From Piezodorus guildinii (Eukaryota > Arthropoda > Insecta > Hemiptera > Pentatomidae): a DNA stretch of 64,000 nt. The stretch covers positions 169,839,341 to 169,903,340 of the forward strand of contig CM041293.1 in NCBI GenBank assembly GCA_023052935.1, read 5' to 3'. The position numbers and the translations under genes were made by a program. The notes beneath the pieces are model-generated. The model was not told the origin of the DNA and ran no database searches. It saw nothing but the letters and a program-made list of their open reading frames with translations. This document shows, piece after piece, positions 47,001 to 62,000 of this stretch (its first letter is position 1; every line of letters begins with the position of its first letter).

Positions 47001-50000
47001 TCGGAAATTGTCCCGTGGACCAAACATTATTATAATAATTAAGCAGCCATGTAAGCGTATTGCTAGGTAAATGTTTAATCATGTCATAATGGACCAGATC
47101 GGGGCCAGGAGTGGATCCTTTAACGGAGGACAAAATATTTTTTAGTTCCCACTTTGAGAACGGGATATTATAATCGGCGGAGTCATCATGTATACTTCTA
47201 TTCACATAATCTATGACTTCACAATCGTTATTGCTTGAGCCAGAGGTGTAGACTTCAGAAAAGAAATTGCCAAAAGCATCTGCGACAGTTTTAGGATCGT
47301 CGGAGAGTTGTCCATTGATGAGGATGGTGTAACGTGTTGACGAAGAGGATTTAGTGATCTTACGAATTTTTTTCCAGATTTGAGTTGACGTCGTTGACGA
47401 ATTTATGGAGCTTATATATTTTTTCCACGATTCGCTTTTGCTCAGATTGATTATTCTTCGGCAAAGAGCTCTCTGCCTCTTATATTCTACTAGATTTTCT
47501 GAGGTCATACATTTTTGGAATTTTTTGTACGCTTTTCGACGATCTCTGATCGCTTCCCTGCAAGCATCGTTAAACCAAGGTACGGGTGGTCTTCTTGGTG
47601 AGTCAGAAGACATTGATATCGATTCTTTAGCTGCACGAATGATCGTATTAGTGATAGTTGAACAACCCTCATCAATGGTCAATTCATGAGGAGGGGTTCG
47701 AGGTGCCGAAGCTAAGGAGACAAAGAGATCCCAGTCCGCTCTATGGAGCATCCACTTCGGAGTTATACGAGTGGGTTTAACATGTTTCATTTTAATCAGC
47801 AAGGGAAAATGGTCACTACCATGTAGATCGGGCAAGACGGTCCAGTCTACGTCGTTATATAGGGAAGGGGAACAGAGGGACAGATCAAGAGCTGAATATG
47901 TCCCATAGCTGGAACTTAGGAAGGTCGGGTCACCGGAGTTGAGAAGTAGGAGATTGGAAGTGTCTAAAAAGTTTTCTATTATTTTACCCCGGATATTCAT
48001 ATTTGGAGAACCCCAAAGAGGATTGTGTCCGTTCATGTCTCCAACAAAAAGTACAGGACGAGGTAATTGGTTATAAATATCCAAGAGTTGATTGGTGTCT
48101 ATTGTAGGATCCTGTGGGAGGTATATAGTACATATGGTTAACGGAAAGTCACGATGTACTCTAACGGCTACGGTTTGTAGCCGGGAGTTGAGAGGGATCG
48201 ATTCGGAGTAAACGGATTTGTGCACTGCTATGAGAACACCGTGATGACCATGGTTCTGATTTGGTCCGTCTTTGCGGTATATTTCGAAATTTTTTAGAGA
48301 AAAGGGGTCCGTTGGTTTTAGCATTGTCTCTTGAAGAGCAATGACAGTTGCCTCACTATCGTGAATTAAAATTTTTAAGTCATTGAAATGAGATCTTAAG
48401 CCATTGCAGTTCCATTGAAGTATCGCCATTTTGAGAGATATGATCGAAAGAGATTAAAAAGTCAGGAGGCAATATAAACATAAGAGAAGTGCAAAAGAAG
48501 AATTAAATAAAACAAGATACGACTGGTAACTAAAAAAATAATTATTTATAGTAATTAGAATTAGATAAATAAACAGATAAGAGAAAGTAGAATTAAACAA
48601 AAAAGTAACGGTGGTAATGGTAAATTTAAATATATGGAAAAGAAAGCAACACATGAGAGAGGAAATTAAAAATATATCTTCATATGTTAATAAGGAGACT
48701 AAAAAATAAATTAGAAAAGATAAAAGAAGATGTGTAATAATTGTATTTTGTGCTGGAATATAGTTACTTTTGAAAGATAATTTGATAGATTGGTCAGACT
48801 CATCGGAACGGATGCACTTCCGGTCGGAAAGAATTGTTGATAGGCAACTAACAGTTAAAAAGTCAGGAGGCAATATGACCATAATGATAAGTGGAAGAGA
48901 AAAAAATAATAAAACAAAATATGACGAGTAATTAAAAAAATAATAGTTTATAGCAGATAGGATTAAATAAATAAACAGGGAAGATAGGGTAGAATTAAAC
49001 AAATAAGTAGTGGTGGTAGTGGTAAATTTAAATATATGGAAAGGACAGTTACACATGAGAGAGGAAATAATACATATCTTTTTAGATTTTGAGGACAATA
49101 AATACAAGACAAGACAATAAATAATTGAAGATAAATAGTAATAATAACAAAAACAAAACAAACAAAAAATAATATTAATAAGAATAATAAAATAAATAAA
49201 TGAAAAAAAATAAAATAAATAAAATAAATAAATAAAAAATAAAAATAAATAAATAAAATAAATAATAATAAAAATAATAAATAAAATAAAATAAGTAAAT
49301 AATAAATAAATAAAGTAAAATAAATAAATAATAAATAATAAGGAATAAATAAATAGCATAAAAAAAAAAAATAATAAAAATAAAAATAAAAAAAAAATAA
49401 ATAAATAAATAATGAAAAATAAATAAATAAAATAAATAAATATATTTATAAAAAATTGTAATAGATAAGAATAATAATAATAGTAAAAAATGAAATAATA
49501 AGAAGAGATAAGTAAGGAAAATAAATAGTTGTGATAATAAATGGCTGGATAAATAAGGGGGAAAATAATAATGAAAGAAGAAAAATTATATGTGTATACA
49601 CATATACATACATATATATATATACATACACATACATACATACACACCCATACAGACATATACACACAAACATATACACCGGCATATAATTATAATAAAA
49701 TAGCGAGACGTAAAATAAACACAATAAAATAATAAGTAAATAAAGTAGTATAGGCAGGTACATAGGCAGAAGCAGGCAGAATAAAAAAATAAATAAAAAA
49801 AATAATAATAATAAATAAAATAAAAATACATAATGGCATCCTTAGTAAATAGATATACGCATACACACATACAGTATTCACATATGTGGATACACACATA
49901 TATACCCAGAGATATAGAAGGCACATATACATACACACAAACAGAATTGGATAGGAATATATAATTGAGTAATGAGAAGTGTATTATGAGTCAATATTAG

Positions 50001-53000
50001 ATTAAGTGTCATTTTTCTTTTTTGTTGATTTTTTATAGTTTTTGACCTTAATGAAACCCTCATCGTCTACGGATAAATGTTCCGCCGCTCCTCCCATCGA
50101 AGCGACGGGGGCGGTGGAAGGTGTGTTCTCTGCAGAGATAGGCGATGGAATGAGGCTGCTTAGAGCGGCCGGAGAAGGAAGGGTGGGGGTAGGGTGGGAG
50201 GCAGAGGGAGCGGTGGTGGGGGAGGAGGTGGAGGGGCGTTGTAGAGATAAGCTCCTTGTCCTACGAGGGCTAACCTGGTTCTGGGACGGAGTCGGTGGTG
50301 GGGGGAGGAGTGGGGACGAAGAGCGTCTTATCTTTTCCTCTAGATAACCGGCTATGTTTTTGTTGGAAGTATAAGATTCGGTATTAGTAATGTTATCTCT
50401 TGTATTTTTGGTATTAATAATATGTTTAGGCTCAATAAACAGAAAAGGGAGATCAGCTTGAATGCCGATTTCTTTCGTCATAATTTTAGTTTCGTTTTCT
50501 TTCATTACTGCCGCGAAGGATTTAACGAAAGTTGTCGGATTTCTAAGTTTATATATTTTTCTGGCTTCATTTAGAGATATTTTGTTATTGATTTGAATGG
50601 ATTTGATTTCTTTTTGAATTTTAAATATCGGGCATGAACGGTCTAGTGCATGGTGCGGGCCATTACAATTAATACAATGAGGAGGATTTTCGCAACGATG
50701 ATTTTCTCCATGCTTATTTTTTCCACATTGTATGCAAACAGATTCTTTTCTACATTGGGCCGTAGGGTGGTAAAATCCTAAACAGTTAAAACATCTTTGT
50801 GGCGAAGGTATATAAGGAAGTCAAAAACTTTGATAATTCCTTTAATATTGTTTAATGTATTATGAGGAACTACTTCGATGGGAAATTGGCCCCCAAAATC
50901 CTTAATTTTTAATAGAGTGGTCGATTGATTGCCCCTATAGGTTTCGACGAGGAGGGAACCATCACGCAGTTTTTTAATATTTTTAATCTCCCCAACGAGA
51001 CCGGTAATAAATTTGTTTATAAAAAACGGCGAGACTTTTTTAAAGTCGTCCTCATCGGTTCGTTTCATGACAAGAAATAAAGGGGATATATTGGGCGTTT
51101 CGGAGAGCAGAACTTTCTCAGGAGGATTTTTGATTCTCCCCCGAGGCCTTTTTCTTTTAGCCAAAGGGCTGTTAGGATCGTCTGGGTCATCCATTGTACG
51201 GAAACCCAATAAGAGTACAAAAAAAAAACAATAAAAAATAGCAATATAAAAAATAAGAGGAAAAAAAAAAAATACTACTTATAAGTAAAATAAAAGCTCC
51301 TTGTTCTAATTATAATGTTATGAGAGAAATAAGAGTGTAAGAAGTTGGAAAAAAGAAAAAATATGAGTAGAATCTTAAATGCTAGACTTAGCTGATAGCT
51401 GAGATCCTTCTCCTCTGGAGTCACAACAAGCAATGCTTATTGCTTTGTTTCAATAGATTAATATTTCCTTAGTTCAACACATTTATTTATTTATTTGCTA
51501 TTCCGCATCTACCCTTTCGGGTCATTAGCGGGTCTTGATTCTCTACGTTTATATTGAGTTTAACAGACCAATGTCTCTAAAAAACTCAAAAGGTCTTAGA
51601 ACTATGTCTTCATCATTTTCTGATGCCTCCTTTAAGCTTGATGGTATGTTATGTCTTGTTCTGTTGTCAGTGTACAGTGTGCATGATGTTACAATGTGTT
51701 TTATGGTCAGTGTTATGTAAGATGTATCACAGAATGGCGGATCCAGGCCTCTCATTAAGTATCCGTGTGTAAAGGCTGTATGGCCTGTCCTCAGCCTTGC
51801 TAGCACTACCTCTTCCTTTCTACTTTTTCTGCATGATGTGGTCCAAGGAGATACATCTTGCTTTATCTCTGTCAGTTTAGTACTGGAAGTAGCCCATTCA
51901 GTTTTCCACTTGTTAAGAATGGTCTTCCTGCAATGCCTCTTTCACTCTTCTGCTGTGGTTATGTTTACATTTTCAGTCGCAGGTTCATTCAGCCTCGCCC
52001 TGTTTGCTTCTCTGTCGGCTACATCATTTCCCACAATATCGCAATGCGACGGGACCCATGCAATTACAATTTTTGTTGTTGAAATTTTCTTGCAATCGCC
52101 AAATACAATTAGTTATTTCCCTTACTAGGGAATTGTTTGATTTTGTATCAGCGATTGCTTTAAGTGAACTTAATGAGTCCGTCACTATGAGCAATTAATT
52201 GTCATTCATTGTCTTGACAAGCTCCAAGGCTTTATATTATTATAAAGCAAACAGTTCTCCAGTAAATATGCTGTTTATTCCAGGTAATATGAACCTGAGA
52301 TTAATTGTATCACTTACCACAGCACAAACTTTTCTTAAACTTTTATCCTGTATGCTATCAAAACTTTTACTATCAAATATTAATTTATTATAATTTCCTC
52401 TCTAGCCAAGATATTATCCATATCATGGGGTGGTGCCATCAGAGCCTGAAAAATGTTTTGAAGAGGATTTAATGGTAAGCTAACATAACTTTCTTATTGC
52501 TTTGTTTCAATAGAATAATATTTCCTTAGTTCAACACATGAAATTTATTTATTTTCTTAAACTTTTATCCTGTATGCTATCAAAACTTTTACTATCACAT
52601 ATTAATTTATTATAATTTCCTCTCTAGCCAAGATATTATCCATATCATGAGGTGGTACCATCAGAGCCTGAAAAATGTTTTGAAGAGGATTTAATGGTAA
52701 GCTTACATAACTTTCTTATTGCTTTGTTTCAATAGAATAATATTTCCTTAGTTCAACACATTAAATTTATTTATTTTCTTAAACTTTTATCCTGTATGCT
52801 ATCAAAACTTTTACTATCACATATTTATTTATTATAATTTCCTCTCTAGCCAAGATATTATCCATATCAAGAGGTGGTATCATCAGAGCCTGAGAAATGT
52901 TCTGAAGAGGATTCAATGGTAAGCTTACATAATTTTCCTATTGCTTAGTTTAAATAGAATAATATTTCATTATTTCAACATATGTAATTCTTCTTCTAAT

Positions 53001-56000
53001 TTAAATGAATCAGGAGTTAAACGATGCTAAAATAAAGTTTTAATTATTACAATTTGTATGACATAAAATAATCAATTGGATAACATACATAATTAACAAT
53101 GGACCTACCTAAAATAAAGAATTGTTTAACAGTCCTTTGATTAATACAATTAACTATCATAACAGAGATATAACCTCCCTTGGTAAAATATTAGCATATG
53201 ATAATGAAATCAAGAATAATAAAATTCTTGATTTTACACCTCCACTGGTCGGAGACTCTTTTATCCAGGAGAAAAAGAGTAAGGAACCAACTTACTAGAG
53301 TGGAACACATTCGCTTCCTTCCGTTTTTTATTAGACTCCACTTCATATATAGATTTGGAAATGCGTTTTCTAATTTTGAGTGGCCCTATTCTGACTTCGT
53401 CCAGCTTCCTCCTGTTCAAACTATTACCATTCGTTACATAGACCAAATCTCCTTCTTCAAACTCATGATCAATTCTTTTCTGGTCTACTCTGCTCTTGTT
53501 CCGTTCAAAACTTCTTTGTGAATTCTTGAACGCTTCTGCTCTATCTGTCTGTAAATTATGTTCCTTTTCCAACTCTTTTGGAACAATTTCAGAGGCACGC
53601 CCATATAGTAAATAAGCCGGTGAAAACTTTGTGGAGCCATGAACTGTGTTGTTATATTCTTCAACACAGATTTTAGCAATTGTTGTCCAGGGTCTTCTTT
53701 TGAAGTTTTCGTTCAATCGACATCGTATGCGGTTTACTAATGTCTGATTTAGACGTTCATTTAAGCCATTGGATTGTGGATTGTCAACGGCTGTAAAGAT
53801 TAGCTGAGCACCTATTTTTTTTTATAAACGTTTTAAATTTAGAAGAATTTAGAGCACTGTATTGATCTGCTAAAATTATTTTGATATTTTCTTCAGAAAT
53901 TGGTTCCAATAATTTAATGAAATCATTAGCGATTTGTCCTCTTGAAGTTGATATCCATGCATATCGTGTAAAGTAGTCCACCAATACATGCATGTATTTG
54001 TGCCCAGACCTGTTTCCACCGAAGCCTCCTATTGTATCAATTGGCATAATTTGAAAAGGGCACTCTGGTGGTCCTAACTTTGACAATAACCCGATCGGTC
54101 GCCTTGATCTCGATTTATTTCTAGCACACAGTTCACACTGTTTACAATAACTATTTATGATGACATCCATATTTTTGAAGTAATAAAAAGATCGGAGCTT
54201 CTCTGCTATTTGCTTACTTCCAATATGACCATAAAAATTATGGATCTTATCGACTAAATACCAGCCAAAAGTTTTGGAAAAGTAAATCCGTTTTCTATTG
54301 TTTAATAATAATAATAATAGGCTTAGCGAACCCGAAGGTTCGATGCCGATACCACCAAATTCCGCCTACACAGACTCGTCCAATGTTCACCATTCAAGCC
54401 CAAGCCCCCGAAATCAGCTTTAACGCAATCCTCCCATCTCCGCTTCGGCCTACCTTTCGGACGCCTACCAGTCGGATCAGCAAATACCAACTTTCTCGGA
54501 ATCTGCTCGTCATCGAGCCCAACAACTTTACTCGCCCATTTGAGTCTCCGCGATGCAATCAGCTCAATTATATTCACAGGATGCAAGTTCCGCAATTCCG
54601 CGTTGTGCAACCTTCTAAACTCCCCAGTGGCCTCATCTCTCTTTATTTTCGATTTTCGAAAACCTTAAGCCGTTGTTCATCCTTCAAAGTAAGCGGCCAC
54701 GTTTCACATCCGTAAAGAACCGTTGGAAGAATAATAGTTTTATAAATTCTAATCTTTAAGTTTTTAGATAGAATCCGCTAACTTAGCAACTGAGTAATAA
54801 CACGCATTTCACATTTTTAACCGAGAATTTATTTCTTCCTGGATTTCATTTTTTCTAGTTATAATTGAACCTAAATACTTGAATTTTTCTACGTGTTCAA
54901 AATTTCTATTATTTAATAACTTAAAATATATTTCTCCGTCTCGAATAGATTTCTACGACGTTTTTAACTCCTCTTCATGAGCTTTCTGATCTTTTTTAAT
55001 TTCTTCAATTTGTATAATATTCAACCACTTTTATACAATCATCTTCATAATGAAAGCTTTCCAAAACCGGATTTCGAGATTAAGAATCAGCTTCCACATT
55101 ATCTCTCCCTTCTTTGTAAACTACTTTAAAGTTGTATTGGGATAAATACAACATTAAATCACCTATTGCCTCATCGGTTCTAGCTTTTGATTTTAAATTG
55201 ACGAGTGGTTTATAATCAGATGTTACAGTGAATTCTCTACCTTTCAAATAGTGTTGCCAATTCTTTCTTTAATAGCCAGACATTCCAGATACATTATTTC
55301 CCTTTTACTCTGACCTGAAGTTAATTTTTTTGAAAAATATCCCACTGGGTGCAGAATTCCGTCTTCTTGAGGCTGTTTCAGGATAGCTCCTAAACCTACT
55401 CGGCTAGCATCTACTTCAATTACAATATCTTTATCCGGATCATAAATGGCCAAAATCGGTTTGGAACACAAATATTCCTTAATTTCTTTAAAACTCTTCT
55501 CACATTCTTCTGTCCAATTAATTTTCACAAAAGGGTGAGATTCAGGGATTACTGCCCTATTTAATTCTCTATAATCCACACACAATCGCGTTCTTTTTCC
55601 ATATTCTTTTTTGTAAGCCAATGTCACTGGACTTGCAAAAGGTGAATCTGATTCCTCAATTAGATCATTATCCATCAATTTAGAAATCTGGGCATCTATT
55701 TCTGCTTGATCTGGAATCGAGCATCTATATGGCTTTTTAGATACATATCGATCTTGTTTTAGTTTGATTTGGGCTTCAAAAGATTTAACTGACCCGACAT
55801 CAAATTTGTTTTTAGCAAAACATGTTTGATATTCATTAAGTAAATTAAATATTTTCTTCTGCTTATCTTCTAGCAGATAATTCAGGTCTAATTTTTCATT
55901 CGGGTCTTCATAAAGTTTATTAAACTCTGATTTACAAAATTCATTTTCAACCTTTAATTTTTCTTTCTCTACCCAGCAAAACTTTTTCTCTTTATCATAT

Positions 56001-59000
56001 GTTTTTTAATGTTGCTGTCCATCGGTATGTTATCAGTTACCTTCTCAATGTTTATCAATTTATGATTTAGTTTTTGTTTAATTTGTAAATTTTCATCTTG
56101 TAGTAATTTGAATTTTGTTATTGCATCTAAACCTAATAATAAATCATAATCAAAGTTACTATTTTTGACAACAATCAGATCTAATTTGTCTTCTATCTCA
56201 CCGATGTTTATCTGTAAATTAGCCCGGTTCTGAGAAAAATTTACACCCGTTATTGTCTTTAAAACACTTCTGTTACTAATTAATTTTGCTTTAAGTAAAT
56301 TAATGATATTTTCATTAATTAAAGAGCAAGTAGAGCCATTATCATATATAGCTTTAGCTACTTTACGCTTATCTACTATTACTTTAATTCTTATCAGTGA
56401 ACATGGTGTAGACATTTTTTCGGGCTTACTAGTTTTTTGGATTAAGGTCATCCTGTCTCCTCTCAATGTCCAATTTGTCTTTCTCTTCCTCATCTTCTTT
56501 TTCGGTTAAATTAATTTTCCTATGTTGCGATGCCTTGATCTTATTCCAACAGACTTTTGTAGGATGATACCGATTTCTATAACCTAGTGCTTCACATATT
56601 GGACATGTTTTTTTCTTAAATTCCGCTGAGTTGACAGTTTTCTTTTTATCATCGTGTTTCTGCTTTCCCTCCTCTTTCCTTTCATCTAATTTTCTTCTGA
56701 TAACATATGAATCATCAATTTTTTTTTTAGCTCTCTTATTAAATCATCTACAGTTTTTATTATGTATCTATCTAATCTATCCTGTATGTCTATCGGTAGA
56801 TTACAAACTATTTGATAAAGTCTAAATTTCTCTGGAATATCTTTGTCTGCCTCGAGCAATAAGCGTTCTTTTTTCAGAACATATTCAATCAAAGAGCCAA
56901 ACATGTGTTTATAATGAAATGCTGATCGAATGGCCGACCAACCCTTCTTACTATAAACTAATAATAACGATTTTTTCCAGTCTTCCCAACGAGTTAATGA
57001 CAATTTATTTAAATTAGCACTATACCATTCTTGCGCACTGTCATCAATAAAATGTCTTAAAACTTCTATTTTTTTACATCATCTGTCATACTGAACCTAA
57101 CACATTCTTTTTCAAATTCATTTATCCAAGACGTTGCATTTTTCTTACTTTCGTATTAAGATATTAAGAATTTGTGTTCAATTTCCCTTAAACTCATCTC
57201 AATCTCATTAGTTGCTAAAATACGGTTTTCTAACTCTTTAATTCGTTCTATATAAAAAAATTTATTAGATTTTAATTCGTTGTTACATGATATTTTTTCT
57301 TCATTATATTCTTCTAGGTAATTCTCGTCTATACAAAAATTTTCTTCTTCATCCCAATACTTTTTTTGCAACGCCGTACTGAATGGAACTGCAATTTTAC
57401 GATAACCCCCTATTCTAGTAATGGAATTCATACTACCAGTAACGGTTTTTATGGCAAACAATCCCTTATGTAAGGTTAAATTCTTCAATTGAGGAGGGAG
57501 CGCATACCATAGCACTTTATCGCTAGACAAAGCTACCGATTCAAACAAATCCTCAACTTTCTTTATAATGTGCAGATATAACCTCTTCTTCTAATTTAAA
57601 TGAATCAGGAGTTAAACGATGCTAAAATAAAGTTTTAATTATTACAATTTTTATGACATAAAATAATCAATTGGGAAATATACATAATTAACAATGAACC
57701 TACCTAAAATAAAGAATATATATTTTTTTTTTTTAACTTAATATTTTTATTTGCACCTGTATATGTTACAATCAGCAAATGAGTTATGTTTGATAAACAT
57801 AGCATGGGTTGGCATGAGGGAGATAGTACCCAGTGGTGCATCCTCCTGACATTCAAAAACAAACTATTTTTTCAGGCTAAGAGGTCCCTCATCCAACTCC
57901 TTTTCAGCCTACACCGAGTTATGTATGGTATGTCAGTTGTAGCCATGTTTTGTACAAGTTTGTTTCTATGTCCATTTAGTTTGTCGTGAAATCGTTTGTA
58001 AGTCAGTCGAATATGATTTATTGTAGTTGGAATACGTAAGTCAGTGTGTAGGGTATCGTTTGATACATATGGTGGTGAGTTCATTGCTAGTCTTAAAAAT
58101 TGCGATTGAAAGGTTTGTATTTTTCTTATGTGTGTCTTTTTAGCGGGTCCGTATATTTGGTAAGCGTAAGTCCATATTGGTTTTAATAAATAAGTGTAAA
58201 CATTTAGTTTCTGTCTGGTGGATAATTTAGAACGTCTATGTAATATTGAATATAATAGTCTAAGTCGAAAGTTTAGCGTTTTAAGTGTTGTCTTGACGTG
58301 TGGGCCCCATGTCAATCTTTTGTCAATATTAGTCCTAAGTATGTTACTGTATTTGTTTACGGTAAAGGGTGATTGTCTATGTAAATTGAAGGGCAGATTC
58401 CGCGTCTAAGTGTAAATGTAATATGTAGTGACTTGTCATGGTTAATTTTTAACTTCCATTTCTTACACCAGTTTTGTACGTTGTCCAAATGGTGTTGTAA
58501 TATCATACTGGTTTGTATAGTGTCTGTGTTTCTCGTAATAATTGCAGTGTCGTCGGCATATGTCGCAGTTAAGATGTTTTGGTCTGTTGGTAAGTCATAT
58601 GTGTATATTAAGTAGAGAAGAGGGGCCAGGACAGAACCTTGGGGTACACCTGCAGAGATTGGTTTTATTGATGAGGTCTCAGAACCCTGTCGGACAGAGA
58701 AGAAACGGTCATAGAGAAAAGATTGTAAAACTAAGTAATATGTGCTTGGAAGTATAGGTTTTAGTTTAAAAATAAGACCCTGGTGCCATACCCTATCAAA
58801 AGCCTGAGTAACATCCAAAAAAGCCCCAGATGCGTACTGTTTTAGTTCTAGTGCAGTAGTAATGTAGTCGGTAACTCTGTGTAGCTGTTGTGTTGTGGAA
58901 TGAAAAGAGCGAAATCCGAATTGGTGATCTGGTAATATGTCGTGGTCTGTCAGTATGTTAATAATCCGTTCGTACAACAGTTTTTCAAATATTTTTGAAC

Positions 59001-62000
59001 ATACCGGAAGAAGGCTAATAGGTCTATAAGAGGCAGGTCTATGTTTGTCTTTGTTAGGTTTATGTACCATTGAAATTGAAGAATATTTCCATTGAATAGG
59101 GAATTTAGTTGTCCTAAGTATAGCATTGTACAGTGTTGTAAGGAAGACTAATGCTTTTCTGGGGATTTTTTGTAGTATATTCGCAGTGATAAGGTCATAA
59201 CCAGGAGTCTTCTTTTTTGGCATTTTCATAATCTGTCTTGATACTTCAGAAGGAGTAAAGGTTTTTGGCGGAAAGGACATAGGAAGAGGTGAGTCTAAGA
59301 CTTTCTGCACATAATTTTCGTGTTGTATGTCTGTTAAGTCTGTGTGAGTTTTAAAAACAGTTAAAAGATAGTCAGCAAAAGTTACAGATTTCTCTTTGTC
59401 CGACACAGCCCAAGAACCATCATCTTTTCTCAATGGGACGGACACTTCGCGATGTTTTAGGAGGCGCTTGGTATGTCGCCAAAGACTGCTGTCGTCCGTT
59501 GTCAAGTTTTCCAGATATTTGTCAAAGTTAGTTTGTTTAAATTTTCGTATTTCTCGCTTCAGTTCTTTATTAAGTTTGTTGAAGGTTCGTCTGTCTGAAG
59601 GAAGTCTGTTAGTTTGCCATTGTTTTCGTGATCGTCTCTTGGCTCTTATTAGGTCCCTGATGTATTGAGGGTAGGACGGTAAACTTACTCCTTGCCTTCT
59701 TTTTATTTCTTGTGAGGACCAGGCAGCTTCTTGGATGGTTGAGGTGAAAAGTTCAACCGCTTCTTCTAAATCCTTTTCGGTTTTTAATGCTTTAGGCACG
59801 GTAAGCTGGTTTTTAATACATGCCTACAGGACAGATGTCCTAATTCATGACGCCGTAAGTGAGTGATGGTCTCCTTTCTGCAAAGAATTTTTCTACCCCC
59901 AACATCAGGGTTACCGGTAAATGGTCCGAGCCAAGATCTGTTTCGGTAATAATGGTAATTGGTAGAGTTGTCAAATCTTTGGCTACAAATATGTCAAGTA
60001 CGTCAGGTTTTTTGTACTGAGAATTTGGTAAGTAAGTTGGTTTGTCGGGGGCAAATACATTTAATGACAACTGGGTAACAGCAGACTTGAGTCTCCTGCC
60101 TCTTGGTGTGCATAAACGTGAACCCCAGTGTTGATGTTTCGCATTGAAGTCGCCTCCAGCAAGGAATGTTCTACCAAATGATTGAAACAGTTCTACGAAC
60201 ATTTGCTCTGTTAAAATATATTTAGGGGGACAGTAGATAGAAGCAATTGTTATGTTTCTGTGGTTGGTCTGTAGCTGTATTTCGGTTATTTGTATTTGAG
60301 CCGTCGAGTTTACGTGTATTGGATAATGTTTAAGGTTAGATTTAATTAGTATGGCTGTCCCTCCGTGGGCAGTATTGTTTGGATGGTCTGTTCTGTACAA
60401 AGTATAATTTGGTATGTAAAGTTTGTTACGTGAAGTTAGATGTGTTTCCGTCAAAAGTACAATGTCAATACGTTTTTGTTGCATATAAATTTCCAGTTCA
60501 GTTTTATGTCGAAGTATTCCGTTTGTGTTCCAAAGAAGGATTGACAGGGAGCCAACAGTCAGAGAACTAATGTCCATAAGTAGCAGTTAGGGCTTGTGTT
60601 AGTTGTGATATTTGATTCATTAGGGTCAAAAGGGGCTGGATGAGGGCACTTAAATTATTTAATAAATTTGTTTGTTGGGAAGGTAAAGACCCAGCTGGTT
60701 GCATCAGCTGACTACTATCTTCCCTCATACCTGATCTTGGATATGGCTGAGGCTGATGAGTCTCTAAGTTCGGTCGAGGACAGTTCGGGCGCTCCATTCT
60801 TGGAAGTAAAGTGAAAGGTTCCGAAGGCTGCTGTTGATAAGGGCTGTTTGGTAGAGGTGAGTACTGCTCTAAGTCTGGTGGAGGTTCGACAGTCACCGGC
60901 GGAGGACGGTACTTCTGGGTTCGCTGTGCTCTCAGGTTCTTGAGGGCCTGGCATCCCCGGTAATTGGCTGGGTGTGCCCCTTCACAGTTGGCACATTTGG
61001 CAGGAGTATTTCTAGTTTTGAGGCATGCCGATGTTTCGTGGGCCTCTCCGCATCGTACACAACGTGGCTGGTGGTAGCAGTAAGATTTGGTATGGGCAAG
61101 GCCCTGGCACCGAAAGCATTGTGGAATTTCTCTCTTTTTTCGGACCTCTTCAATTTTTATTTTGGTATAATAAATATAATTTAAGTCGAATATTTTTTCA
61201 TTATATGTATTTTTGGTTATGTCAACAAAAAGCATATTTAGTGGCAATTTAGTTCGGGCTGATATGGAATTGGTAACGTTGGAAACGTCATACCCCAATG
61301 TTTTTAATTCCTCTTTGATAATCGATTCTGGAGTAGATGCATGGAGACCCTTAATAATCACTCTCGGGTTCTTATCTTCTGACAACTGATAAGTGTGAAA
61401 ATCGGCGTTCACTTTTTTTAAACTGCGTACGGCCGATCTGTATGATTCCGGCGAGGCTGGGTAAAGTATCACATGCCTAACTGTTGATTTAATATTAAAG
61501 TGATTGTGGCCTATTTCTTTCTTTAAAAATGAAATTAAGGCTTCTATATTTTGAATTCCATTTAAAAATATAGGAGGAAGTTTTACTTGTTTACTGTCTG
61601 TTTCATTTGGTTGGTTGTAGGCTTCTGTATTATTGATGTTTAAAAGTGGGTCATACCTGTTTGTAGTTTCAATGTTGTTAATTTTTTTGGTGACTTTTCT
61701 TAGCTCTCCTGAAGAACAAGGCCGTTTTCTTCCACTTCCCATTCGTTGTTCTCCTCAATAGAGGCAGAAGGACCTGCCTCTTGTAGCAGTTCCATACTTC
61801 TGTCCTCTTCGGGCATCATAGCCCCACACTACTTATATCCACTAGTATAAATCTTCACTATTAGTAATTTTTCACTTACAATCACTGATCCTATTTATAA
61901 ACAAAAGTACCGTGCACTGTTTTGAACAACCGAACATAAAAGAAATGGTTCTTAATTATTTATCCAATTTAACATAACACTGTATTGGTTGCAGCACTAT

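Larger units (their letters stand above)
44576..51435 (-). mobile_element. I-clade non-LTR retrotransposon, near full length
   Basis: About 6.9 kb: 5' region, ORF1 (zinc knuckles), an unusually long inter-ORF region, intact ORF2 with endonuclease, RT and RNase H, and a (CAA)n 3' tail read as ttgttgttg at 44576. A perfect 12-bp target duplication, cttattgctttg, lies at 44564-44575 and 51436-51447. RNase H in ORF2 fits the I clade. The perfect duplication and open ORF2 suggest a recent insertion. Confidence 0.93.

Noticed and set aside
48454..49936. Several long minus-strand ORFs rich in Ile, Phe and Tyr (up to 403 codons)
   Set aside because: They lie in A-rich simple repeats between the two ORFs of the I element; composition and periodicity explain the open frames.
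50042..50347. 101-codon plus-strand Gly/Val-rich ORF
   Set aside because: Antisense shadow of the Pro/Ser-rich tail of the I-element ORF1.
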